Below, piece by piece: positions 28,237-35,704 of a stretch of DNA of 64,000 bases. Positions within the stretch are counted from its first letter, which is position 1, and each line of letters starts with the position of its first letter. The translations under genes were made by a program, and so were the position numbers. Origin of the DNA: Fodinibacter luteus (lineage in GTDB: Bacteria; Actinomycetota; Actinomycetes; Actinomycetales; Dermatophilaceae); contig NZ_BAABGM010000015.1 of NCBI RefSeq assembly GCF_039541575.1, positions 282,013-346,012 on the forward strand, given 5' to 3'. The notes beneath the pieces were generated by a model that made no database searches, was not told the origin of the DNA, and worked only from the letters and a program-made list of their open reading frames with translations.

Positions 28237-28842
28237 TCAGGTGGGTTCGAGGTGCGAGAGCGGGGCCACGCGGTCGACGCAGTTGCCCTGGACGAGCCAG
28301 GCGTCGGCAGCCCGGATCGCCTCGCGGTAGTCGTCCAGGGCCTGGGGGTCGGTGTCGGCGGTCCGGAACGCCGAGGCGCCGACGGCGATCGCGCCCAGAA
28401 CCAGCCGGCACGGGGAGGCGCTCCACCCCTCGTCGATCGACTCGTAGCTGCGCAGGGCGAAGGCGAGGATCCGCAGGCCCCTCGCCACAGGCTGCCAGTG
28501 CCCGAGGACTGCCGTGTCGGACTCGCCCAACGTCGGTGCCCGGGCCACCTGCGGCCGACGGGAGGGCGTGTTGACGAACGCGAAGGGCTGGCCGCTGATG
28601 GTGCCCTCCATGGCCGCCAAGCCTCCGCCCGACTGGGACAGGGCGATTCGGACCGCGACCGCATCCTCGCCCAGGATCAACGTCGACGTCACGCCGAACT
28701 CGCCGTCCGGCACCACGTCGGCCTGGGACACGACGCCGTGGGAGTGGTTGAACCCCGTGATCGACAGCGCGGCGGGTTCCTCCGAGACGTTGACCTCGTA
28801 GAACAGCGGCCGCAACCCGGGTGCGGGAAGGAGCAGGCGCAT
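28237..28842 (-). CDS. Hypothetical protein, partner of beta-propeller gene
   Basis: 201 residues from ATG 28842, one base after the stop of the upstream beta-propeller gene, so the pair is translationally linked. The N-terminal half is beta-rich (MRLLLPAPGLRPLFYEVNVS, GFNHSHGVVSQADV, FGVTSTLILGEDAVAVRIAL); the C-terminal half is helical with RSYESIDEGWSASPCRLVLG, ending in AADAWLVQGNCVDRVAPLS. It has no signal peptide and no membrane segment. I do not recognise a family. Its strict linkage to the propeller protein and proximity to the VioB-like genes suggest a shared but unknown process. Confidence 0.6.
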   Translation of the reverse strand: MRLLLPAPGLRPLFYEVNVSEEPAALSITGFNHSHGVVSQADVVPDGEFGVTSTLILGEDAVAVRIALSQSGGGLAAMEGTISGQPFAFVNTPSRRPQVARAPTLGESDTAVLGHWQPVARGLRILAFALRSYESIDEGWSASPCRLVLGAIAVGASAFRTADTDPQALDDYREAIRAADAWLVQGNCVDRVAPLSHLEPT

Positions 28843-28843
28843 C

Positions 28844-29935
28844 TCACGGGCCTCCGGGGGTGGTCGCGGCCGGCAGGATGGTGAAGCCGGTCTCACCCGT
28901 GGCGCTGAACCCACCAGCGGCCCACGCCCCTCCACCGGGGAGGGCGGCGACGGCGCTCAGGCCCTGGGGCGCCGCGGTCGCGGGCGGCTCGACCGCGGCC
29001 CACGCGGTGCCGTCGAAGTGCAGGATGAGCGGGCCGAAGGCGCCGTCCTCCCGCTGTCGGGTCCCCACCGCCCAGACGTCGTCGCGCCGCGCGCAGGCCA
29101 CGCCGCTCAGCCAGGCCTGACCGGTCACCCCGGTCTCGACCTGCTCCCAGTCCCGGCCGTCGTGGTGCAGGACCAACGCCCCGCCGGCATGGCCGGGGTC
29201 CTGGTCCTGGCCGACCGCCCAGACGTCGTCGGGGCCGGTGGCTGCGACGTCGAACAGCGGCCCCACCCCCGCGGCGCCGACCTGCTGCCAGGCTCCGCCG
29301 GTGTAGAGGGCCACCAGGGGAACGTTGCCCGCACGCTCGGGGTGCACCCTCGAGCCGACCGCCCAGTAGGAGCCGGGGCCGACGGCGCAGACGTCGTGCA
29401 ACGTCCCGCGACCGGGGCCGGGCACGGCGGACCACCGGGCGCCGTCCCACAAGACCCCGAGCGCCTCCCACAGGGCGACCGGCGACAGGCCGACCGGGCC
29501 GCCGGCAGGCAACGAGTGGGAGGACCGCGCACCGACCGCGAGAGCGTCGTCGGGACCCCAGGCGGCAACGCCGGACAGGTGGCTGCCGTCACCGAAGTCG
29601 GGGCTCTCCACCGGGTGCCAGGACGCCCCGTCGCCGTGCGTGATGTGGGTGTGCTCGGTGTGCGACTGGAACAGCCCTCGCCAGCCGACAGCCCACACGT
29701 CGTCGCCGGCGATGGCGTGCACCCCGGCGAGCTGGGTGTGCACGGCGCCGTCCGAGCTCGAGTACGCCACGACGAGCCACGGGGTCCCGCCCTTGGTGTG
29801 CGCGACCCGCGCCGGCGCCGGCGCGCCCTTCATGCCCACGGCGAACAGGTCGTCGCCGACGGCGGCCAGGTCGTTCACGCTCAGCTCGCTGCGCAGCGGC
29901 GGTGGGCGGACGTCGGTGCTTGCGGATGCGGGCAT
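28844..29935 (-). CDS. Beta-propeller-like repeat protein (DVWAVG repeats)
   Basis: 363 residues from ATG 29935, placed seven bases after AAGGA (ATG 29941 is too close to it). At least six repeats of about 45-50 residues each contain a D-x-W/L-A-V-G core: DLFAVGMKG, DVWAVGWRG, DALAVGARS, SYWAVGSRV, DVWAVGQDQ, DVWAVGTRQ, GAWAAGGFS. Each is followed by a strand such as LYTGGAWQQVG or LHHDGRDWEQVE. This is the signature of Kelch/YVTN-like propellers of about seven blades. There is no signal peptide. Probably a protein- or ligand-binding scaffold. It is divergent from the VioB-like genes with a 227-bp shared upstream region. Confidence 0.7.
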   Translation of the reverse strand: MPASASTDVRPPPLRSELSVNDLAAVGDDLFAVGMKGAPAPARVAHTKGGTPWLVVAYSSSDGAVHTQLAGVHAIAGDDVWAVGWRGLFQSHTEHTHITHGDGASWHPVESPDFGDGSHLSGVAAWGPDDALAVGARSSHSLPAGGPVGLSPVALWEALGVLWDGARWSAVPGPGRGTLHDVCAVGPGSYWAVGSRVHPERAGNVPLVALYTGGAWQQVGAAGVGPLFDVAATGPDDVWAVGQDQDPGHAGGALVLHHDGRDWEQVETGVTGQAWLSGVACARRDDVWAVGTRQREDGAFGPLILHFDGTAWAAVEPPATAAPQGLSAVAALPGGGAWAAGGFSATGETGFTILPAATTPGGP

Positions 29936-30162
29936 CGCCATGTCCTTCGCTCGGAACACGCCCCCGTCGAGGATCCACCCCAGAATGACGGCCTGCGGTG
30001 GACCCGTCAACGGCCATGGAACGCGACCGGCATCCCGGCCTCGTCGAGGACCGGCCGCTCCGGTTGACAGCGGTGGGTGTCAGCGGGACGGTTGACATCC
30101 TCCCGGGCCCGTCGGCCTCACCTGCCTCTCCCTCCGTCGTTCTCCGACCCTGGAGCGCACCC

Positions 30163-32259
30163 ATGAGTCACTGCACGCTTCCGCGCCTCACGTTCTCCGG
30201 TCAGTTCCAGGCCGACGTGTCGACCGTCAACAACGACGTCCGTCACTACGACGACCAGTCGTTCGAGGGGCGCTTCCAGGAACCGCAGTCGGGCGCCTCG
30301 CTCAACGGATGGTGGAACCCCGAGGGCACCGGGGCCTTCCGGCTGGCCGGCGTGCGGGTCAACCGGGCCCTGACCACCGCGGGCGGGGACGGGACGAGCG
30401 ATCTCGCGCACGGTCTCTTCGTCGACGGCCAGAGCAACCGGACCTCCGCCAAGCTCGTCGACCTCGACCCGCAGTTCCAGATGGGCTCGACGATCTTCGG
30501 CCTCGAGATCGTGCTCAGCGACGGCATCCGGGAGTTCATGCGGGGCACGTTCCGAAGCGCGGCGTTCCGCGACATCTACTTCGGACGCAAGGCGGGGGCG
30601 GGAGGTAGCGGCTCGGCCTCGGCCAGGTTCACCTCCATCCTCACCGACGTCGCGTGGACGCCGGCGGCCGAGGGGTCGGCCACCCTGCAGGCGTTGAAGG
30701 CAGCCGCCGAGGCCAACGGTCGCCGTCTGGCGGTCACCCTCATGACCGTCGGGTTCTCCGCCCGCACGACCATGGGAACGCTGACGGGGTCCATCGGAGC
30801 CTACGAGGACGGGGACCCGGAGACGTTCCTCTCCGGCCGGCGCTGTGCCGTCGCCGACGGTGGGATGGCCACGTCCCTCGGCATCGGCTGGTTCGATGCC
30901 GACGTCCACGGCGAGGTGCTGTCCCTCGACCTGTCCAACGCGCTGCCCCTGCAGGCCGGAGCCGGTGCCGTGCCGAGCCGTGTCGGAACGGGGCCGCTGT
31001 TCCCGGCGATCCTGCGCACACCGGACACCGTGGTCGGTCCTGGGTCGGCCTCCGCGCCGGCGGTGTCCGCGGGGGTCGGCGAGGGCGAGACCGTCCCGGC
31101 CGCCGACCTCAAGCTGCTCGACGAGATCCCGTACCTCGAGCAGGGGTGGTTCCAGGACACCTCCGGCGTGGTCGACTGCGAGCTCGATCCGGACGCTGCC
31201 ACCCTGATCACCGACCACCCCATCGCGCTCGTCCAGCCGAACCCCGACGGCACCTACGTCGTGGCCATCCGGGAGGCCCTGGGCGGCCTGTGGGCGCGCG
31301 CGGACCAGTTCCAGTTCCGCATGGATGCACCGACGACCGGCCGGGTGGCGGACACCGCCCGCGTGCGATGCACCCAGTGGGGGAAGCCGGCTGAGGGCTG
31401 GACCGTGGGCTTCCGGCTCGACCCCAGGCAGCCGGGGGGAGGTGGGGGCAGCCCTCAGGACCCGACCCCGCCGACGGCGCCGATACCGGACATCAACTTC
31501 CCCGCGGACCGGGTGGCCTTCGACGGCCGCGCGGTGACCGGTGCGGATGGCTGGGCGACGATCGTGATCACCGCAGCCGACCCGAAGAACCCCCGGGGCT
31601 ACCTGGACGGGCAGATCTACCGGATCACGTACGGACTGGCCGTTGCAGGCGCGTCCCCTCCTCCACCCGTCGAGCAGATCGTCCTGCACGTCCGCGACGC
31701 GTACGACCCGCCCTCCACACCGGTCTGGAAGACCGACATCGCCCCGTTCATGAAGCAGTTCGGCAACCTCTACCCGGTCATGAGCAAGGGACTGTTCAGC
31801 CTTGCGGACCCTGCCGTCGCCAAGCAGCACGCCGCGCTGCTCGCCTTCGCCTTCGAGCGCGGGATCGACGACCCCAACCACATGCCGGTGACCCGCGACC
31901 TCTCCGAGGGGAAGCGCCGGGCGGTGCTGGCGTGGTTGGCCCAGTACCTCGGTGACCATCCTCCGGCCGAGGAGGGGGCGGCGGCGATCGAGACGACCGA
32001 GACGGCCCAAGCGGCTGGGGCGGTTGGGGCGGCTGAGGCGGTTGGGGCGGCGGCTGAAGGGGCGGAGCGGCGGCATCCCGAGACAGCCGGGGCGGCCGGC
32101 CCCTCCACGACCGAGGGGATGCCGGCGCTCGAGGCCATCCCTGACTCCGTGGTCGAGAGGATGCTCGGGGAGGTCGGCGACGGCTACGACGGCAAGACGA
32201 CGGCGATGCGCAGCCACCTGCGGTCACGACTCTCGCCACCGGACGGGGAGGGCTCATGA
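30163..32259 (+). CDS. VioB/RebD-like protein, N-terminal half as a separate gene
   Basis: 698 residues from ATG 30163. The opening LPRLTFSGQFQADVSTVNND corresponds to the start of VioB (LPRIHFRGWARVNAPTANRD). Near 520-600, YPVMSKGLFSLAD, then NHMPVTRDLSEGKRRAVLAW, parallels VioB YPFMSDKVFSLAD...YYMPSTRELSAPKARLFLKYL. VioB and RebD are about 1000-residue fused proteins that couple two indole-3-pyruvate imines in violacein or rebeccamycin biosynthesis. Here the fused protein ends shortly after that motif in an Ala/Gly-rich linker (about 610-660), and the ferritin-like half is encoded by the next gene, overlapping by four bases (ATGA). Substrate unknown; no VioA/RebO-type oxidase lies nearby. 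The comparison with VioB is from memory. Confidence 0.7.
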   Translation: MSHCTLPRLTFSGQFQADVSTVNNDVRHYDDQSFEGRFQEPQSGASLNGWWNPEGTGAFRLAGVRVNRALTTAGGDGTSDLAHGLFVDGQSNRTSAKLVDLDPQFQMGSTIFGLEIVLSDGIREFMRGTFRSAAFRDIYFGRKAGAGGSGSASARFTSILTDVAWTPAAEGSATLQALKAAAEANGRRLAVTLMTVGFSARTTMGTLTGSIGAYEDGDPETFLSGRRCAVADGGMATSLGIGWFDADVHGEVLSLDLSNALPLQAGAGAVPSRVGTGPLFPAILRTPDTVVGPGSASAPAVSAGVGEGETVPAADLKLLDEIPYLEQGWFQDTSGVVDCELDPDAATLITDHPIALVQPNPDGTYVVAIREALGGLWARADQFQFRMDAPTTGRVADTARVRCTQWGKPAEGWTVGFRLDPRQPGGGGGSPQDPTPPTAPIPDINFPADRVAFDGRAVTGADGWATIVITAADPKNPRGYLDGQIYRITYGLAVAGASPPPPVEQIVLHVRDAYDPPSTPVWKTDIAPFMKQFGNLYPVMSKGLFSLADPAVAKQHAALLAFAFERGIDDPNHMPVTRDLSEGKRRAVLAWLAQYLGDHPPAEEGAAAIETTETAQAAGAVGAAEAVGAAAEGAERRHPETAGAAGPSTTEGMPALEAIPDSVVERMLGEVGDGYDGKTTAMRSHLRSRLSPPDGEGS

Positions 32260-33326
32260 TCCGGATCAGCAGCCGCTACGTCGAGGAGGTGCACGACGCG
32301 ACGTCCGGCGAGGACCTCGTTCCGCTCCTCCAGGCCGCGATCGAGCTGGAGCACGCCACCATCCCGCCGTACCTGTGTGCCTACTTCTCGCTGAGGAACG
32401 GGTCGGGCTCCGCCGTGGGCCAGATCATCCGGAGCATCGTGGTCGAGGAGATGCTCCACCTCGTCATCGCCTCGAACCTGATGGTCTCCCTCGGTGGCAG
32501 TCCGAGCCTCAGCGGGCCGTCATTCGTCCCGGACTACCCGGGCGGACTGCCGATGGGGATCGGGGAGCACCTCCAGGTGCACCTGCGCAAGTGCTCGGTC
32601 GCGCAGGTGCGGGACGTCTTCATGGCGATCGAGGAGCCCGAGCACCCCATCACCATCCCGGTCGCCACCGAGGACGAGGGCCTCGCGGCACCGGCGTTCG
32701 AGACCATCGGCGCGTTCTACCACGCGCTCGCCGACAAGATCCGGACCTTGGGCGACAGCGCCTTCGTCGGGAACCCCGCCCACCAGGTCGTCGCGTCGAG
32801 GTGGTTCCCGGACCCCGAGGAGATGTTCGCGATCAGTGACGTCAGGACTGCCGTGCAGGCGATCGACGTCATCATCGACCAGGGGGAAGGCACCGCCACC
32901 AACCCCTTCGACGGCAGCGGCGCACCGGCCCACTACTACCGGTTCGAGGAGATCGTCACCGGACGTCGTCTGGTCCCGCGACCCGGCGCGACGCCGCCCT
33001 ACGTGTACGGCGGCGATCGTGTCGTCCTCGACGAGCAGGACGTCTGGGACATGGACGACGACCCCAAGGTGGCCAGGTACAGGGCCGGCAGCCTCTCGCG
33101 GTACCGGGCGGACCAGTTCAACGCCTCGTACACGCGGCTCCTGGACAGCCTGCACCGCAGCTTCAACGGGCACCCCGAGGAGCTGGACGCCGCGATGGGC
33201 CTGATGTTCGAGCTGCGGCTGCTCTCGCAGCAGGTCCTCGCGACACCGGCGGAGTGGGCGGACCCTTCGGTGACGGCGCTCAAGCAGACCGGCCTCTCCT
33301 TTGAGTACCAACCCCTCGACGTCTGA
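32256..33326 (+). CDS. Ferritin-like VioB/RebD C-terminal-type protein
   Basis: 356 residues. The first domain is ferritin-like, with candidate metal ligands E30/E32/H33 in AAIELEHATIPPYLCAYFSL and E64/E65/H68 in SIVVEEMLHLVIASNLMVSLG. It matches the VioB segment VDLELSVMLQYLYAAYSI...IAHEEMIHYLVVNNLLMALG. Later parts, DVIIDQGEGTATNPF and HYYRFEEIV, parallel VioB ITDQGEGG...SHYEHFQRL. In InterPro terms this is the iminophenyl-pyruvate dimer synthase domain. ATG 32256 overlaps the preceding gene (ATGA), so the two halves are made together, and both are probably needed for one enzyme. The reaction here is unknown; oxidative coupling is a family-based guess. Confidence 0.75.
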   Translation: MIRISSRYVEEVHDATSGEDLVPLLQAAIELEHATIPPYLCAYFSLRNGSGSAVGQIIRSIVVEEMLHLVIASNLMVSLGGSPSLSGPSFVPDYPGGLPMGIGEHLQVHLRKCSVAQVRDVFMAIEEPEHPITIPVATEDEGLAAPAFETIGAFYHALADKIRTLGDSAFVGNPAHQVVASRWFPDPEEMFAISDVRTAVQAIDVIIDQGEGTATNPFDGSGAPAHYYRFEEIVTGRRLVPRPGATPPYVYGGDRVVLDEQDVWDMDDDPKVARYRAGSLSRYRADQFNASYTRLLDSLHRSFNGHPEELDAAMGLMFELRLLSQQVLATPAEWADPSVTALKQTGLSFEYQPLDV

Positions 33327-34026
33327 GGCACGGCCGCCACGGGCCACCTGGGCGCGCCGGCACGGCTTCCTCGTGCTGGGCCTGGCCCTCGTCATGCTGT
33401 TCCTCGCCATGTTCGCCGTCACGGCACAGCTGAGGATCCCGCTGGTCTCCGACCCGCTGCCCCACCTGGAGTCCGCGACGTGGCCGGCTGCGCTGCTCGG
33501 CACCTTGCTCCTCGTGTCGGACGTCGCCCTCCCCGTCCCTTCCAGCGGGGTGATGATCGCGCACGGCGCCGCCTTCGGGCTCGTCCCCGGCGCCCTGCTC
33601 TCCCTGGTGGGTGGGACCGGCGCCACCCTCACGGCCTACGTGGTGGGTGGGCGCAGCCGAGGGCTCGTCGATCGGCTCGTGACCGACGAGCAGCAGCAGC
33701 GGGGCGCTCGGCTCCTGGAGCGGCACGGTATGTGGGCCATCGTTGCCACCCGACCCGTTCCGATGCTCGCCGAGACGGTCGGGATCCTCGCCGGCACCAG
33801 CTCCACGATGCCCTGGTGGAAGGTCACCGTCGCAGCAGCCCTCGGCAACGTCGTGCCCGCTGTCGCCTACGCCGCGACCGGTGCCCTTGCGCTGAGGTTC
33901 GTCAACGGGCTCACCGTCTTCCTGGCCGTGCTCGCGGTCGCGCTCCTCGTCGGGATACTGTCGGCCCGGGCGGGGCGCCCGCGCCGGGGCCGCACGGGTC
34001 AGGACCAGCACGGTGACATCCGGTGA
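33301..34026 (+). CDS. VTT/DedA-family membrane protein
   Basis: 241 residues with about five membrane helices. LVSDVALPVPSSGVMIAHGA, then AFGLVPGALLSLVGGTGATLTAYVVGGRSRG and TRPVPMLAETVGILAGTSSTMPWWKV, are the re-entrant-loop and helix motifs of the VTT (SNARE-associated/DedA/TVP38) family, implicated in lipid scrambling such as undecaprenyl-phosphate recycling. The start is TTG 33301, overlapping the ferritin-like gene by 26 bases. This implies co-transcription with the VioB-like pair, though a functional link is unproven. The stop lies inside a 10-bp tandem repeat. Confidence 0.75.
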   Translation: MSTNPSTSEARPPRATWARRHGFLVLGLALVMLFLAMFAVTAQLRIPLVSDPLPHLESATWPAALLGTLLLVSDVALPVPSSGVMIAHGAAFGLVPGALLSLVGGTGATLTAYVVGGRSRGLVDRLVTDEQQQRGARLLERHGMWAIVATRPVPMLAETVGILAGTSSTMPWWKVTVAAALGNVVPAVAYAATGALALRFVNGLTVFLAVLAVALLVGILSARAGRPRRGRTGQDQHGDIR

Positions 34027-34060
34027 CGTCCGGTGACGTCCGGTGACGTCCGGTGACGTC
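34011..34060 (+). repeat. Five 10-bp tandem repeats at 3' end of VTT gene
   Basis: Five consecutive units of CGGTGACRTC; the first has A, the others G. The second unit supplies the TGA stop codon of the VTT-family gene, so unit gain or loss would change at most a few C-terminal residues. Confidence 0.95.
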
Positions 34061-34119
34061 GACCGGCGGCACCGGAGCTCGGTGTCGAGGAGGTGCTGAG
34101 CGTCCGCGAGGGCGGGCCC

Positions 34120-35280
34120 TCAGCTCGTACGGTCGCGCAGCTCGGTGACGTGGCGGGAGACCGACGGGTCGAGGCCGAGGGCGAGGGCGAGGTAGGTCGC
34201 CGTGAAGTCGGTGAGGGCGACGAGGGAGGCCAGCCGCTCGATGGCCGCCCCCGAGCGGGCCTGCTGCTCGAGCACGGGGATGCCGGTCTCGCGCGCCGAG
34301 GCGACGACGGCGTCGGCGAGGGCGACGGCATCCGGTGGGAGGTCCGGGTCGCGGAGCGCGAGGAGGCCGAGGCGTGGTGAGCTCGGGCCGTCGATGTAGG
34401 GGTCGGCGAAGATGTCGGAGCCTCCCCCGGCCGGACCGGCGGCCTCGTCGGGGCCCGAGCCGAAGGGCCCGTCGAGGCACGCGACGACCTGGGAGGCGGC
34501 ATCCGGCAGCGCACCGTGGGTCGTCGGCACCCGAGCCGTGCGGGCGAACATGGACGCGGCCCGCATCGCGGCGACCCCGGTGAGCGGGCCGTCGCCGAGG
34601 ACCACGGGCACGGTGCCGCCGAGACCGACCGCGAGCACCTTGGCCGGGTTGACGAACGACTCCGAGCTCGGGCGGCACTCCTCGGCGACCTCGTCGAGGA
34701 TGTCGGCGACGCGTTCTAGGGTCGGGGTCGGGCAGGGGACGAGGCCGAGGACGTCGGCAGCGAGGAGCACCGGGGTGAGCAGGGACCACAGCGCCGTACG
34801 CGACGAGGGGGTGGGCAGGGCGACGTCCACGTGCACCCCGTGGGCGCGGGCGCACACGTCGGCCAGGGGCGACTCGGAGGCGCCGACGGTCAGCAGCGAG
34901 GCGCCGCGGCGGGCGGCCTCGGCGGCGAGCGCGAGCGGGCCCGACGCGCGGCCCGACTGCGAGACGGCGATGACGAGGTCGAGGGGGCCGACCCAGCCGG
35001 GAAGGGGGGCATCGCGGCGCACCGCGACGGGCACGGGCGAACCGGGTTCGGCGAGCAGCTCGAGGACGTCGCAGACGAGCGCCGATCCGCCGAGGGCCGC
35101 GACCAGCACCGAGCGCGGGCGCTCACCACCGGCGACGCGCTGGACGCCGGCCTCCTGGGCCGACACGACCGCCCGCCGCACCTGGGCGCCGGCGGACGCG
35201 AGCGACCTCAGCGAGTCGCGGGAGTCGAGGGTGCGCAGGGCCTCAGGGTCATCCAGGCGGTTCTCGTCGACCCACGCCAT
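34120..35280 (-). CDS. SIS-domain sugar-phosphate isomerase (PGI/PMI-like)
   Basis: 386 residues from ATG 35280. The first SIS domain has VLVAALGGSALVCDVLELL (57-75) and VIAVSQSGRASGPLALAAEA with SQSG near 107-110; the second SIS domain begins around residue 205 (AKVLAVGLGGTVPVVLGDGP). The layout fits the bifunctional phosphoglucose/phosphomannose isomerase family. It sits directly downstream of the Trm112-like and phosphomannomutase genes, the same order as Rv3256c in M. tuberculosis. It would supply mannose-6-phosphate. The usual manA neighbour is absent; the VioB-like cluster follows instead. Confidence 0.82.
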   Translation of the reverse strand: MAWVDENRLDDPEALRTLDSRDSLRSLASAGAQVRRAVVSAQEAGVQRVAGGERPRSVLVAALGGSALVCDVLELLAEPGSPVPVAVRRDAPLPGWVGPLDLVIAVSQSGRASGPLALAAEAARRGASLLTVGASESPLADVCARAHGVHVDVALPTPSSRTALWSLLTPVLLAADVLGLVPCPTPTLERVADILDEVAEECRPSSESFVNPAKVLAVGLGGTVPVVLGDGPLTGVAAMRAASMFARTARVPTTHGALPDAASQVVACLDGPFGSGPDEAAGPAGGGSDIFADPYIDGPSSPRLGLLALRDPDLPPDAVALADAVVASARETGIPVLEQQARSGAAIERLASLVALTDFTATYLALALGLDPSVSRHVTELRDRTS

Positions 35281-35318
35281 CGTGCTCGTCTCCTTCGTCG
35301 TGCCTCCGGGATGCCGGG

Positions 35319-35528
35319 TCAGGCCGGTCGTCGGGCCTCGTCGATGAGCAGCACCGGCACGCCCTCGTCGATGCGGTAGGCGAGCCCGCACTCGCTCGAC
35401 GTGCAGACCAGCTCCGGATCGCCAGTGGGGCCGGTGTCGTCACGCAGCTCGCTGCGGCACGCGGGGCAGCGCAGGATCTCGCGGAGCCACGGCTCGATCG
35501 GCGCAGCGGGGGTGGCCTGCTCGCTCAT
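35319..35528 (-). CDS. Trm112-family small zinc protein
   Basis: 69 residues from ATG 35528. LREILRCPACRSEL with Cys21 and Cys24, then LVCTSSECGLAYRIDEGVPV with Cys42 and Cys47, followed by LLIDEARR, is the complete Trm112 signature (zinc-binding CxxC...C-x4-C and the GIPV/GVPV strand). Bacterial members are thought to be partners of methyltransferases or other enzymes. It lies between the phosphomannomutase and SIS isomerase genes, a conserved actinobacterial arrangement. Confidence 0.85.
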   Translation of the reverse strand: MSEQATPAAPIEPWLREILRCPACRSELRDDTGPTGDPELVCTSSECGLAYRIDEGVPVLLIDEARRPA

Positions 35529-35610
35529 GGGGTCCTTCCGAGGGGCTCGCGGTGGTCGCTGCCGATCCTCCCACACGGTGGATCGCCGGCCCTGGGGTGG
35601 GCGAGGACGC

Positions 35611-35682
35611 ACGGCATCCACAGCGAGGACCGCAGGCCGGTACGGCATCCGCGGCGAGGACCGCAGGCGGTACGGCATCCGG
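35611..35682 (+). repeat. Imperfect 30/31-bp tandem repeats between manB and Trm112 genes
   Basis: Two and a third units, each beginning ACGGCATCC and continuing with GCGAGGACCGCAGGC; starts at 35611, 35642 and 35672. Every unit starts with the 9-mer that is overrepresented through this window. Confidence 0.85.
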
Positions 35683-35704
35683 CCGACGGCCCGGACAGGG
35701 CGCC

